A stretch of 64,000 nt of DNA, taken from assembly GCF_000466385.1 (NCBI RefSeq), contig NZ_KE952665.1, positions 14,673-78,672 on the forward strand. Reading direction: 5' to 3'. Shown one piece after another: positions 23,829 through 33,319 of the stretch (position 1 is the first letter of the stretch; every line of letters begins with the position of its first letter). The translations under genes were made by a program, and so were the position numbers. The DNA is from Aneurinibacillus aneurinilyticus ATCC 12856. GTDB taxonomy: Bacteria > Bacillota > Bacilli > Aneurinibacillales > Aneurinibacillaceae. Under the pieces are notes generated by a model. It searched no databases and was not told the origin of the DNA. It worked only from the letters and a program-made list of their open reading frames with translations.

Positions 23829-25802
23829 TTGAAATCATTGAGAAGCAAGCTGTTGGGGATGGTTTTACCTATTCTGATTGTATCGCTATCCACCATCGCA
23901 TGGATTAACCATTCTAAAGCAACGGAGTTTCTCGAACAAAATTTTAACGAGAAGGCCAATCTGCAGCTTGTTAACTTAAAGAAGCAGATTAGTACATGGA
24001 TTTCGGTACGGGAAAGCGTGCTTAACACAATATCTCAATCGGATGATGTGAAAAATGGAACGCCAGAGTCGGCTGTTCCCTTTCTAAAGAAAGAGTTGGA
24101 CATTAATCAAGAATTTGATTATTTCTTCGTAAGCGATGAGAAGGGAAATATGGTTACGACGGCTGGAGATAGGGCTAATATTGCTGATCGTCCATATTTT
24201 AAACGCGCTATGAGCGGGCTTCCCGCTATTTCTGATGTAGTTGTAGCGAAAACGACCGGTAAAAAAATCATCGTATTGGCTATGCCGTTAGAGACGGAGA
24301 ACGGTGAACGGAAAGGCGTTTTGGCCGGAGCTATTACGACAGATTATCTAACAAGTGTGCTGTCGGACGTCAAGCTCGGCAGGACAGGATATGCTTTCAT
24401 GGTCCAGAAAGATGGCATGGTTGTCGCGCATCCAGAAAAAGACAAAATTCTTAAAGAAAATGTACTGAAAGGCTCGAATCAAGACTTAATCTCTATCATA
24501 AAAAAATCGCAAACAGGACAGACTGGTTCTTTACGCTATACGGACAAAAATGAAGCTAAACTAAGCTACTATACATTTATTCCGCGAACAAGTTGGTCGC
24601 TTATTATTACTGCACCGGCGAGTGAAGCGACGGAACAATTATCATATCTCGCCAAAATCTCTATAGCAACCGCAGCCGGGGTTCTTATCTTTACATGTAT
24701 CATCCTTATATTGTTTGCTTCCCGCTTTGTGCGTCCGATTCGTCGCTTGAGTGATGTGACGGCTGAACTGGCTCAGGGGAATTTGACGGTGCGTGCCAAC
24801 GTGCATAGTGAAGATGAAGTGGGAAAATTGAGTCAGAACTTTGATAAAATGATTGAAAATATGAGTGACATTATTGAAACGATGAAGACGACTTCCACTC
24901 ATCTGGAACATTCTTCACAGAATATGACTATTTCCAGCGAGGAGACAAAGCGAGCCGCAGAAGAAGTGGCCCTTACCATTCAGGACCTGGCTACCGGTTC
25001 GACCGACATCGCTGACTCGGTTAGTGAAGTAACCGGAGAGATGGGTGCGATGAAGCATACGATTGACAATATCTCTGAGCAAGCATCTTGTATGGTTGGT
25101 GCGTTTACGAAAATGTCTGAGCTTTCTAGGGAAGGTCTAAAGGTTTCTGGACAGGCTGTGAGCCGGATGCAGGATGTAGATGAACGCATTCATGAATCGG
25201 CCGGGATGATGCGGGGGCTAGAGGATAAGTCAAACGAAATCGGCGGTATTGTTACTTTGATTTCCAGCATTGCGGAGCAGACGAACCTTCTTGCGTTGAA
25301 TGCCAGCATTGAAGCAGCCCGCGCAGGCGAACACGGCAAAGGTTTTGCCGTCGTAGCCGGTGAAGTGCGCAAGCTGGCCGAGCAGACCAATCAGGCTACT
25401 TCTCAGATCCAAACGCTTATCTCCGATACACAGAAGGAAGCGAACCGGGCATCGCAATCGATTTCGGACGGCGTATCTACCGTGCAGGAAGGACGTACTA
25501 TGGTTGAAAAATCAGGTGCATACTTCTCTGAGATGGCAGCTATGATTGATGAAGTGACGGAGTTAACTGAAGCGATTACCCGGGAGATAAAGCAGGTAGA
25601 GCATAATACGATGGTCGTTGCTGAATCGATGGAAAGCATCGCAGCCATAACCGAAGAAGCTTCGGCGAGCACAGAGCAGGTCGGTGCCTCTAGCGAGCAG
25701 CAGGCCGCTTCTGCTCAAGAAATTCTAAATGACAGTCATCGGCTTAAAGAGCTGTCCATTCAACTTCATGAAGTTGTCAACCGATTCCGCATCCATCAGT
25801 AA
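23829..25802 (+). CDS. Methyl-accepting chemotaxis protein with Cache sensor
   Basis: 657 residues from TTG 23829, which is 8 bases after GGGGGAGG; longer in-frame starts lack a ribosome site. TM1 near residues 8-28, a periplasmic-side dCache domain (about 30-275, with [12 protein letters not shown] and [19 protein letters not shown]), TM2 about 280-305, HAMP, and a signalling domain with the tip [22 protein letters not shown]. Cache domains of this kind bind amino acids, carboxylates or purines. Divergent from the histidine kinase gene. Confidence 0.92.
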   Translation: MKSLRSKLLGMVLPILIVSLSTIAWINHSKATEFLEQNFNEKANLQLVNLKKQISTWISVRESVLNTISQSDDVKNGTPESAVPFLKKELDINQEFDYFFVSDEKGNMVTTAGDRANIADRPYFKRAMSGLPAISDVVVAKTTGKKIIVLAMPLETENGERKGVLAGAITTDYLTSVLSDVKLGRTGYAFMVQKDGMVVAHPEKDKILKENVLKGSNQDLISIIKKSQTGQTGSLRYTDKNEAKLSYYTFIPRTSWSLIITAPASEATEQLSYLAKISIATAAGVLIFTCIILILFASRFVRPIRRLSDVTAELAQGNLTVRANVHSEDEVGKLSQNFDKMIENMSDIIETMKTTSTHLEHSSQNMTISSEETKRAAEEVALTIQDLATGSTDIADSVSEVTGEMGAMKHTIDNISEQASCMVGAFTKMSELSREGLKVSGQAVSRMQDVDERIHESAGMMRGLEDKSNEIGGIVTLISSIAEQTNLLALNASIEAARAGEHGKGFAVVAGEVRKLAEQTNQATSQIQTLISDTQKEANRASQSISDGVSTVQEGRTMVEKSGAYFSEMAAMIDEVTELTEAITREIKQVEHNTMVVAESMESIAAITEEASASTEQVGASSEQQAASAQEILNDSHRLKELSIQLHEVVNRFRIHQ

Positions 25803-25809
25803 AAAATAT

Positions 25810-25847
25810 GGCCTCACAGGTAATGTTACTTGCCTTGTGGGGCCTTT
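25810..25847 (+). terminator. Terminator after Cache chemoreceptor
   Basis: GGCCTCACAGG pairs with CCTTGTGGGGCC (one G-T pair) and Ts follow. Confidence 0.7.
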
Positions 25848-25924
25848 CACTGCCAGTTGCAAGCCTGGATAAGCTGTAGTACCATACCATTAACGGTATA
25901 TTTAAAAAGGAGAGAGAGAAGAAC

Positions 25925-26305
25925 ATGGATTGGTTATCTGTAGCATTGCTGGGATTGTTAATTGTATTTATTCTTTACCGCATATTGCCTCCGCGTGGCG
26001 TAAAGAAGATATCTGCGGATGAATTGCAGGAGATGATAAAGCAGGCGAAGGGCAAGCAAATTATCGATGTGCGCGAGCCGAATGAATACCGGAATGGGCA
26101 TATTCAAGGCGCTCGTAATATTCCACTTGGCCAGGTAAAATCGGCGGTAAACGGTATTCCTAAAGATAAGGAGACGTTTCTTATCTGCGAGAGCGGTTTT
26201 CGCAGTTCCCAGGCTGCGCGTATTCTGAAGAAAGAAGGCTTCACAAATCTTTATAATGTATCCGGCGGCATGAAGCGCTGGAAAGGAAGAGTTGTAAGAA
26301 AATAA
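25925..26305 (+). CDS. yqhL: Membrane-anchored rhodanese-domain protein (YqhL-like)
   Basis: 126 residues. One N-terminal membrane segment (about 3-20), then a single rhodanese domain with IIDVREPNEYRNGHIQGARNIPL and the active-site Cys in CESGFRSSQAA, ending in GGMKRWKG. Probably a sulfurtransferase or persulfide carrier at the membrane. Single gene; a hairpin at about 26318-26355 follows. Confidence 0.88.
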   Translation: MDWLSVALLGLLIVFILYRILPPRGVKKISADELQEMIKQAKGKQIIDVREPNEYRNGHIQGARNIPLGQVKSAVNGIPKDKETFLICESGFRSSQAARILKKEGFTNLYNVSGGMKRWKGRVVRK

Positions 26306-26436
26306 CGTGTACGATACAGGAGAAGGGAGAACGCCAGATGGTGTAGCCTTCTCTTTATTTTTGTGGAAAATGAGAAGAATAGAACGTGTTCCTTCACAGC
26401 AGAAGCTCCTGTATGGAAAAACCGGCTTCCTTCCAT

Positions 26437-26476
26437 ACTATATACATATGATTTGATAAATCGACACATGTTTGTG
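26437..26476 (+). repeat. Dispersed intergenic repeat, copy R3
   Basis: Best copy of the repeat shared with R1 (11-50, opposite strand) and R2 (4094-4126). It lies in the 353-base gap between yqhL and steA; the rest of the gap holds a hairpin after yqhL and no gene. Confidence 0.6.
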
Positions 26477-26658
26477 GTGAGAGGTAAGAAAAGAAGGAAG
26501 GACGGAAGTGGGCGGAAAAAGACACGCTGGCCTTTTTTCTGTTGGGGCACAGGGCGCATCTAACCTCTTCTTTTTTCCGAATCTCCTACTTCCAACCACG
26601 CTATCTTGTCAAAATACCAAGTGTAATTTATATAGATAGGGAAGGAGTTGAGCGGAGT

Positions 26659-27738
26659 ATGTTCATACGTCTAGGAAGAAACAACACTGTATGCGGCCCG
26701 GTTCGATATGGTCGTATAACAAAACATATGACAGCATCGCTGCGTCCCGGAGATATTGCAATTATCGAGCATACCGATATTGATGAATTGGCAGCCCGTG
26801 AACTTATTGAGCGAAAGGTAAAAGCGGTAGTGAATTGCGCAGTATCCTTTACAGGAGAATATGAAGTGCAAGGGGCAAGGCTTTTGCTTGATATGGGGAT
26901 ACCGCTGTATGATTGTCCAGCACAGTCCGGTCTGCCGGGAGAAGTTTCAAATGGTGAAAAAGTGGTTATTGATGGTCATTACTTATTTCGGGAACGGGAT
27001 AAGATGATGCTTACTCGCCTGTTGCCAGTAACTCATGAAGAGTGGAAAGTAACCTATCAAAAAGCAAAAAAAAATACATCTGAGAGGCTGGCACGCTTTA
27101 TTGATAATACCCTGCATTATGCATTGCGTGAGAAGGAGAATTTGTTTCGCCCGCTTCCGGGTTTATCGCTTCATACAATGATTTCTGGTCGGCACGCAGT
27201 AGTTGTTTCACGCGGTCGGCATTATGAAGAGGATTTGCAAGCGATTCGAAACTATATTACGGTATACCGACCTGTACTTATTGGAGTGGATGGCGGCGGC
27301 GATGCATTGCTTGCGCAGGGATGGCGGCCGGATATTATTATGGGGGATATGGATAGTGTAAGCGATCAGGCGTTGTATGAGACGAAGGATGTTATTGTGC
27401 ATGCCTATGCGGATGGACACGCTCCGGGAGAAGAGCGGATTCAATCGTTAGGGATACCTTACCATCTTTTGCGGGCGCCAGGCACGAGTGAAGATATGGC
27501 CCTGTTATACGCGTATGATAACAAGGCTTCGCTTATTGTCGGAATAGGCACCCATACATCAATGGAAGACTTTCTGGAGAAGAACCGCCACGGTATGGCC
27601 AGCACGCTGCTGGTACGAATGAAAGTAGGCAGTAAATTGGTCGATGCCAGGGGTATTCATCATTTGCACTCACCGTTTATATTTACAGGATTGCCCTTGT
27701 TTCGCCAGTTAAAAACACTTATGCAGACGAAGCGATGA
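26659..27738 (+). CDS. steA: SteA-like cytokinetic ring protein (thiamin-pyrophosphokinase-like fold)
   Basis: 359 residues. It matches the SteA family of actinobacteria and firmicutes: an N-terminal domain with IAIIEHTDIDELAARELIE and AVSFTGEYEVQGARLLLDMGIPLYDCP, then a TPK-like catalytic fold with IGVDGGGDALLAQGWRPDIIMGDMDSVSD and ending in LVGIGTHTSMEDFLEK. In Corynebacterium SteA works with SteB in cell separation; the nucleotide role is unproven. ATG at 26659; longer in-frame sequence upstream lacks a ribosome site. Overlaps the next gene by ATGA, giving a three-gene coupled operon. Confidence 0.83.
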   Translation: MFIRLGRNNTVCGPVRYGRITKHMTASLRPGDIAIIEHTDIDELAARELIERKVKAVVNCAVSFTGEYEVQGARLLLDMGIPLYDCPAQSGLPGEVSNGEKVVIDGHYLFRERDKMMLTRLLPVTHEEWKVTYQKAKKNTSERLARFIDNTLHYALREKENLFRPLPGLSLHTMISGRHAVVVSRGRHYEEDLQAIRNYITVYRPVLIGVDGGGDALLAQGWRPDIIMGDMDSVSDQALYETKDVIVHAYADGHAPGEERIQSLGIPYHLLRAPGTSEDMALLYAYDNKASLIVGIGTHTSMEDFLEKNRHGMASTLLVRMKVGSKLVDARGIHHLHSPFIFTGLPLFRQLKTLMQTKR

Positions 27739-28415
27739 AAGGGAGGGCTGCAATTATCGTTCCGGCCTACAATGAAGCGTCATACATCTCGGAAACATTG
27801 CGGACATTGCGCCAGCATCCTTCCTTCCTTGATTGTTGGCTCGTTGTAGTGGACGACGGAAGCGAGGATGGCACGGGCGTGCTTGCAAAAATATGGGCTG
27901 ATGATGTCGTCTGCTTACATAAGAACGAAGGAAAAGGCAAGGCATTAAGGCAAGGGATTGAAGCGGTGGACGCCGATTACTTTTTATTTGTGGATGCGGA
28001 TGTAGGAACAACAGCAAGATACACGGAGTGTCTTTTAAGCATAGTGAGGTCTGGAGAGTGTGAGATGGCTATCGCATGTCCGCCCGCCGCAGAGCGTGGT
28101 GGTTTTGGGCTGGCCAAACGTTTGGCCAGGCGAAAAATCCGGCAAATAACCGGCATAACAATACAGGCGCCTTTATCCGGCCAGCGTGCATTAACGCGCA
28201 GAGCGGTCGAAGCGGTAAAAGAATGGGATGTAGGCTTCGGGATTGAAGCTGCGATGACGGTGGATGTGCTTCGGGCAGGACTCCCGATACGTGAAGTACC
28301 GCTTGTAATTCGGCATCGTGAACACGGTAAAAGTCTGGAAGGCTTTTGGCATCGGGGACGGCAGTATTTAGCGATTCAAAAGGTGATGGCGAAGAGACGG
28401 GAGATAGGAAGATGA
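27735..28415 (+). CDS. Glycosyltransferase family 2
   Basis: 226 residues. GT-A fold with the opening IIVPAYNEASYI, VVVDDGSEDGT, the nucleotide-sugar DXD as FVDADVGT, and an acceptor-side PLSGQRALTRRAV helix like dolichol-phosphate-mannose synthases. No membrane segments, so cytosolic. It overlaps steA and the MraY-like gene by four bases each (ATGA), so the three products probably act together, perhaps on an undecaprenyl-linked sugar. Confidence 0.87.
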   Translation: MKGRAAIIVPAYNEASYISETLRTLRQHPSFLDCWLVVVDDGSEDGTGVLAKIWADDVVCLHKNEGKGKALRQGIEAVDADYFLFVDADVGTTARYTECLLSIVRSGECEMAIACPPAAERGGFGLAKRLARRKIRQITGITIQAPLSGQRALTRRAVEAVKEWDVGFGIEAAMTVDVLRAGLPIREVPLVIRHREHGKSLEGFWHRGRQYLAIQKVMAKRREIGR

Positions 28416-29209
28416 GCAAGTGGCTTATCATGTTTGCGGGAGGGTGGGTCATCAGTTTTACGGGGATGAAGAACCTTCGTTTTTTGTTCGAGCGAAGAAG
28501 ATGGATGGCACCAAATTATAATGGTGATGCTATTCCGCTGGGCTATGGGCTGGTGTTTTGGATAGCCTTGGTGTGGTTTGTCTTTTGTGAGCCTGCTTCT
28601 GTTTGGCTTATTGGTCCATCTATTATCGTCTCATTTGCCGGATGGCTGGATGATCGAATAGGTCAATCAAGAATGAAAGGATTGCGTGGCCACTTTGGCA
28701 TACTGTGGCGAGAAGGACGGATAACGACAGGAATGCTAAAGGTTTGGATAATCGGCAGTTGTGCCGCAGGTGTGGCATTTTTGGAGTCTGATACGGTTTC
28801 TTCATTTATTACAGACGTATTGCTGCTTGCATTAAGCGCGAATTTTATCAATTTGCTGGATGTGCGTCCCGGACGCGCTTTGAAAGGCTTCTGGTTTCTT
28901 TTGTTGCTCTGTGTGACGGTAGGCTCTGTGCATGATACGGAAATGCCGTTTTTTTTGTATCTTTTTATGTGCACAATCGTTGCTGCGCCGTCAGATTTTT
29001 CCGCACGGGCTATGCTAGGGGATACAGGAGCGAACCTGCTTGGTTTTCTTGGCGGAGCGCTTTGTGTGTACTCATTATCTCCGATGGTAAAATGGCTTAT
29101 TGTTGCATGGCTTATTATCCTTCATGTGTACACGGAGCGTGTTTCATTAACGACTGTCATCGAACAAAATGCGTTATTGCGCTGGATTGACCGATGGGGA
29201 AGGTCATAG
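28412..29209 (+). CDS. MraY/WecA-like prenyl-phosphate sugar transferase homologue
   Basis: 265 residues with about nine membrane segments, ATG at 28412 overlapping the glycosyltransferase stop. Family marks: FAGWLDDRIG (the DD motif) and AMLGDTGANLLGFLGG (the GD-G motif). The central catalytic motif, usually N-x-x-N-x-x-D-G-x-x-G-L, reads NFINLLDVRPGRALK, keeping N and D but losing the following Gly. It is shorter than MraY (about 320). It may add a phospho-sugar to undecaprenyl phosphate or be a non-canonical member. Confidence 0.78.
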   Translation: MSKWLIMFAGGWVISFTGMKNLRFLFERRRWMAPNYNGDAIPLGYGLVFWIALVWFVFCEPASVWLIGPSIIVSFAGWLDDRIGQSRMKGLRGHFGILWREGRITTGMLKVWIIGSCAAGVAFLESDTVSSFITDVLLLALSANFINLLDVRPGRALKGFWFLLLLCVTVGSVHDTEMPFFLYLFMCTIVAAPSDFSARAMLGDTGANLLGFLGGALCVYSLSPMVKWLIVAWLIILHVYTERVSLTTVIEQNALLRWIDRWGRS

Positions 29210-29344
29210 GATAAGAACCAAGAAAAACTGCGGGCGTCTTCACTTGTCCTTTTTCTACAAGAAAGCCAAATGGCCGTTTTATGTTATGTAAAAAGAACCG
29301 CTACAGGCAAAAGTGACTGATACGGTTCCGTTAGCATGTTTTTA

Positions 29345-29596
29345 TCACTGTTCTTTTTTTCTGAAGCGAGGCTGTACGAGATTTTTTTTGCGATCACGAT
29401 GCAGGATAAAGCCTCCGATGAATGCGACGCCGAGTGCAAACAGTACAAAGCCAAACAGAAATTTTCCGAGCAAAAATTGATTGATGGCTGGATCAAAGTA
29501 CAAGTACAGTGTATCCCGCATCGTTTTGAAGCCATATGCCGCGACGGCACCTGGAATGATGTAAATGATAAAAACGGCAACGAATCGTAACAGCAT
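29345..29596 (-). CDS. yqzF: DUF2627 membrane protein (YqzF-like)
   Basis: 83 residues, two membrane segments (about 5-25 and 40-65) and a basic tail. It matches DUF2627, which in Bacillus lies beside the bkd operon as here (divergent from bkdR). Function unknown. ATG at 29596 with a weak upstream AGGTAAAGG. Confidence 0.8.
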   Translation of the reverse strand: MLLRFVAVFIIYIIPGAVAAYGFKTMRDTLYLYFDPAINQFLLGKFLFGFVLFALGVAFIGGFILHRDRKKNLVQPRFRKKEQ

Positions 29597-29750
29597 AACC
29601 TTTACCTACCTTACTGTATAACTAACTTGATGAATCTTGTTGTTCTCATCTTATCCCTTTCTATTTCTTTTGTCTACTATTGCCCGAGCGGTCAAGCTTT
29701 GGTTAAATAATAAGAGTCTGCAATTTTTTTCATGGTGAGGGAGGAGACGC

Positions 29751-31817
29751 ATGAAGGTTGTGATTATGGGAGCCGGGCACGGAGGTACGGCACTTTTACG
29801 TGTGTTGCATCAGATGGATAGCGTAGATGTAATCGGTGTGGTCGATATTGATAAAGAGGCGCCCGGTATTACACTTGCCAAAAAAATTGGAATTGCAGTG
29901 GGCGCTTCTATACAATCTTTTTTTGCGCGTGGTGTAGATGTAGTGCTTGAAGTAACCGGTAGTGATACGGTGTATAGAAGATTGCAGGAGATAAAGCCCA
30001 AGGATACGGTTATCATTCCTGGAAATGTCGTTTCGGTAATCATGCGTCTCATCGAAGAACGAACCCAGCTTGTACAGGTATTGCATGGCAAGCAAAGGCA
30101 AATTGATACCGTACTTAATTCCACGCATGATGCAATGATCGCAGTTGATGTAAACGGGATTATTTCTCTGTATAATCGTGCTGCCGAGCGAATTTTGGGT
30201 ATAGACAGGGAGGAAGCACTAGGGAGAAAAGCAGAGGAAGTGATCCCTAATTCACGGCTCCATCTTGTGCTTCGCTCGGGTGAATCAGAACTGAATCAAG
30301 AGCAATCACTTGATAAAACCCGCCGCATTGTCACGAACCGGGTGCCGATTCTTGAACAGGACGGGCAGATTATTGGAGCAGTCGCTGTATTCCGCGATGT
30401 CACCGAAGTCGAGACATTAACGAACGAAATTACGACGCTCAAGGATATGCAAAGCCTGCTTGCGGCCATTATTCAATCGTCCAATGATGCCATCTCTGTT
30501 GTTGATATGCAGGGAAACGGCCTCATGATTAATCCTGCTTATACCCGCATGACCGGGCTGACAGAAGCGGACATTATCGGAAAGCCTGCTAATGTAGATA
30601 TTTCGGAAGGGGAGAGCATGCATATGCAGGTGCTCAGAACCGGTCAGTCGGTACGAGGGGTTCCGCTTAAAGTTGGCCCGAAAAAGCGGGATGTTGTCGT
30701 TAATGTAGCTCCCGTTGTTGTCGATGGTGTGCTGAAGGGGAGCGTGGGGGTACTTCATGACGTATCTGAGATTAAAAAGCTAACTGAAGAGCTGGAACGT
30801 GTGAAGCGTCTGGTACGTAAGCTTGCGGCCAGTTATACGTTTGATGATATTGTGGGCAAAAGTGAAGGCATATTGCATGCAATCGAACAAGGACGAAAAG
30901 CCGCCCGAACTCCAGCGACTGTGCTTCTGCGGGGGGAATCGGGAACGGGCAAGGAGTTATTCGCACATGCAATTCATAATGAAAGTTCACGAAAGTATAG
31001 TCAGTTTGTACGTGTAAATTGTGCCGCCATACCTGAAACGTTACTTGAGAGCGAACTGTTCGGCTACGAGGAAGGTGCCTTTACCGGTGCGAAGCGGGGA
31101 GGGAAGAAGGGCTTATTTGAAGAGGCGAGTGGCGGAACGATTTTTCTTGATGAAATCGGTGAACTATCCATGAGCACACAGGCAAAGCTATTGCGAGTGC
31201 TTCAGGAAAAAGAAATTGTTCGCATCGGCGGTACGAAAGCTGTTGCTGTTGATGTGCGTGTTATTGCAGCTACGCATGTCAATTTGGAGCGTGCGATGCA
31301 GCTTGGGACCTTTCGTGAAGATTTGTATTACCGGATCAATGTGCTTCCGATCGTCATTCCACCGTTACGCTATAGGGCCCAGGACATCGAGGAACTCGTA
31401 GAATATTTAATTCATAAATATAATCAAGAGTACGGAAGGAATGTGCAAAATGTGGCACCTGAAATGCTGCAACGGCTCGTGAATTATTCATGGCCGGGGA
31501 ATGTACGCGAGCTGGAGAATGTCATCAGCCGTTCGCTAATCAATATGAAGTTTCAGGAAACTACTGTGCAACCGTATCATTTGCCGGAGCTGGTAGCAAC
31601 TAATGAAGAGGAAGAAAATGCAGAAAAAGTAAAAAAGAGCATAGATAAGAAGCATAGGGAAGATGGTCGGACATTGAATGAGCGGCTTGAAGAAGTGGAA
31701 GCAGATATTATTAGAGAAGCGCTAATCAATTATGGCGGAAATAAGACAGAAACCGCCAAACAATTAGGTGTTTCTATTCGTAATCTGTATTATAAAATTG
31801 AAAAGTATGGATTATAG
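29751..31817 (+). CDS. bkdR: Sigma-54-dependent activator of branched-chain catabolism, BkdR
   Basis: 688 residues. Order: a Rossmann-like N-terminal domain (1-100, [13 protein letters not shown]), two PAS domains (about 115-230 and 235-345), an AAA+ domain (about 365-610) with Walker A GESGTGKE, the sigma-54 contact GAFTGA, Walker [11 protein letters not shown] and an Arg-finger region [12 protein letters not shown], then a Fis-type HTH ([29 protein letters not shown]). It drives the -24/-12 promoter at 31947. The N-terminal domain may sense a nucleotide cofactor or metabolite. ATG at 29751 after GGGAGGAG. Confidence 0.93.
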   Translation: MKVVIMGAGHGGTALLRVLHQMDSVDVIGVVDIDKEAPGITLAKKIGIAVGASIQSFFARGVDVVLEVTGSDTVYRRLQEIKPKDTVIIPGNVVSVIMRLIEERTQLVQVLHGKQRQIDTVLNSTHDAMIAVDVNGIISLYNRAAERILGIDREEALGRKAEEVIPNSRLHLVLRSGESELNQEQSLDKTRRIVTNRVPILEQDGQIIGAVAVFRDVTEVETLTNEITTLKDMQSLLAAIIQSSNDAISVVDMQGNGLMINPAYTRMTGLTEADIIGKPANVDISEGESMHMQVLRTGQSVRGVPLKVGPKKRDVVVNVAPVVVDGVLKGSVGVLHDVSEIKKLTEELERVKRLVRKLAASYTFDDIVGKSEGILHAIEQGRKAARTPATVLLRGESGTGKELFAHAIHNESSRKYSQFVRVNCAAIPETLLESELFGYEEGAFTGAKRGGKKGLFEEASGGTIFLDEIGELSMSTQAKLLRVLQEKEIVRIGGTKAVAVDVRVIAATHVNLERAMQLGTFREDLYYRINVLPIVIPPLRYRAQDIEELVEYLIHKYNQEYGRNVQNVAPEMLQRLVNYSWPGNVRELENVISRSLINMKFQETTVQPYHLPELVATNEEEENAEKVKKSIDKKHREDGRTLNERLEEVEADIIREALINYGGNKTETAKQLGVSIRNLYYKIEKYGL

Positions 31818-31835
31818 CAAAAAAATGCATGCAAA

Positions 31836-31849
31836 ATATTGCGCAATAT
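31836..31849. promoter_or_regulatory. Candidate BkdR enhancer palindrome
   Basis: ATATTGCGCAATAT, a perfect 14-base palindrome flanked by TGCA copies, about 100 bases upstream of the sigma-54 promoter, the usual enhancer distance. Confidence 0.45.
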
Positions 31850-31923
31850 GCAGTTTTTTGCAGGATTAAAATTTTTTCTTCTTGTACTTTTTGACGAAAA
31901 TTCAAATGTGTAGACATATTTTT

Positions 31924-31937
31924 AGGAAGCGTTTACA
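31924..31937 (+). promoter_or_regulatory. Candidate cre site upstream of sigma-54 promoter
   Basis: AGGAAGCGTTTACA matches 12 of 14 bases of the CcpA consensus TGAAAGCGTTTACA. It ends 10 bases before the -24 box, where CcpA could block activator looping or polymerase. Confidence 0.4.
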
Positions 31938-31946
31938 AAAATGGTA

Positions 31947-31963
31947 TTGGCATAGGCATTGCA
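31947..31963 (+). promoter_or_regulatory. Sigma-54 (SigL) -24/-12 promoter of the bkd operon
   Basis: TTGGCATAGGCATTGCA: TGGCA (31948-31952) and TTGCA (31959-31963) with the correct spacing of the -24/-12 consensus. It follows bkdR directly. Transcription would start near 31975. Confidence 0.8.
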
Positions 31964-32024
31964 AGGAAATATGATGGGTGAGCGATAATAATAAACTATA
32001 CTATGAATAATACATTTGATATGC

Positions 32025-32128
32025 CAAAGGTTTTCCTTTGATATACACTGTATACAGTGTATATCAAGCATTATTTATCCCGCTCAACGGGCAAACAGCC
32101 CCCTCACTTTACGTATGCTGCGTGGGGG
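32025..32128 (+). promoter_or_regulatory. Structured 5' leader of bcd with 30-base perfect palindrome
   Basis: Four successive inverted repeats: CAAAGG-TTTT-CCTTTG (32025-32040), a perfect 30-base palindrome centred on CTGTATACAG (32038-32067), CCCG-CTCAA-CGGG (32079-32091), and CCCCCTCAC with GTGGGGG (32099-32128). No T-run follows the last. This could be an operator plus RNA structure; no known riboswitch was recognised. Confidence 0.6.
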
Positions 32129-32192
32129 ATGAAGAACCCTAAGCTGATGGAAGTTTTACTTTATGATATCTCTGTAGGAGGCAGGAACAAGC

Positions 32193-33296
32193 ATGAAGAT
32201 ATTTGACTACATGGAAAGATACGATTATGAACAGTTGGTGTTTTGTCAGGATGAAAATTCCGGTTTGAAAGCCATTATTGCTATACATGATACTACACTG
32301 GGCCCTGCGCTAGGTGGGACACGGATGTGGACGTACGACTCGGAAGAAGACGCCATTGAAGACGCACTGCGCTTGGCGCGTGGCATGACTTACAAGGCAG
32401 CAGGCGCCGGTTTAAATCTGGGCGGTGGTAAAGCGGTCATAATTGGTGATCCGCGCAAAGACAAAACTGAAGAGATGTTTCGCGCATTTGGCCGGTATAT
32501 TCAGGGGTTGAACGGCCGCTATATTACGGCTGAAGACGTGGGCACAACCGTAGCTGACATGGATACGATTCATATGGAGACGGACTATGTAACCGGGGTT
32601 TCTCCGGCGTTTGGCAGCAGCGGTAACCCGTCTCCGGTAACAGCGTATGGCGTATACCGTGGGATGAAGGCAGCGGTGAAAGCAGCCTTCGGCAATGATG
32701 ATCTGGGCGGAAAGACGATTGCGGTACAAGGCGTAGGGAACGTTGCGTACAATTTATGCCGTCATCTGCATGAAGAAGGGGCGACGCTTATCGTAACGGA
32801 TATCAATAAAGACAATGTACAACGCGCGGTAGATGAATTTGGCGCTAAGGCGGTAGATCCGGATGATATCTACAATCAGAACTGCGATATTTTCTCTCCT
32901 TGTGCGCTTGGAGCTATTATTAATGACAGCACCATTCCACAGATTAAGGCCAAAGTAATCGCTGGTGCGGCAAACAATCAGCTGCGCGAAGAACGGCATG
33001 GTGATATTATTCAAGAGATGGGGATTGTTTACGCGCCAGACTACATTATAAACGCAGGTGGTCTTATTAATGTGGCTGATGAGTTACAAGGGTACAATCG
33101 CGATCGTGCCATGAAGAAGGTTGAGACTATTTACGATAATATTCAAAAAGTCATCGAGATCTCGAAACGGGATCATATCCCGACATACAAAGCCGCAGAT
33201 CGGATGTGTGAAGAACGCATAGCCAGCATGCAGCGTTCACGCAGCATGTTTTTGCAAGATGGCAAGCATGAGTTGTCTCGCATCCATCATAAATAA
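32193..33296 (+). CDS. bcd: Leucine (branched-chain amino acid) dehydrogenase
   Basis: 367 residues. It converts leucine, valine and isoleucine to their 2-oxo acids with NAD+. Motifs: GGTRMW, the substrate and catalytic lysines at Lys68 and Lys80 (LNLGGGKAV, the position known for leucine dehydrogenase), and the Rossmann [12 protein letters not shown] at 32193 after GGAGG, 218 bases downstream of the predicted sigma-54 transcription start. First gene of bcd-lpdV-bkdAA-bkdAB-bkdB. Bacillus subtilis has ptb before bcd and buk after it; both are missing here. Confidence 0.95.
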   Translation: MKIFDYMERYDYEQLVFCQDENSGLKAIIAIHDTTLGPALGGTRMWTYDSEEDAIEDALRLARGMTYKAAGAGLNLGGGKAVIIGDPRKDKTEEMFRAFGRYIQGLNGRYITAEDVGTTVADMDTIHMETDYVTGVSPAFGSSGNPSPVTAYGVYRGMKAAVKAAFGNDDLGGKTIAVQGVGNVAYNLCRHLHEEGATLIVTDINKDNVQRAVDEFGAKAVDPDDIYNQNCDIFSPCALGAIINDSTIPQIKAKVIAGAANNQLREERHGDIIQEMGIVYAPDYIINAGGLINVADELQGYNRDRAMKKVETIYDNIQKVIEISKRDHIPTYKAADRMCEERIASMQRSRSMFLQDGKHELSRIHHK

Positions 33297-33319
33297 TAAC
33301 GAATTACCGGAGGTGCCCT

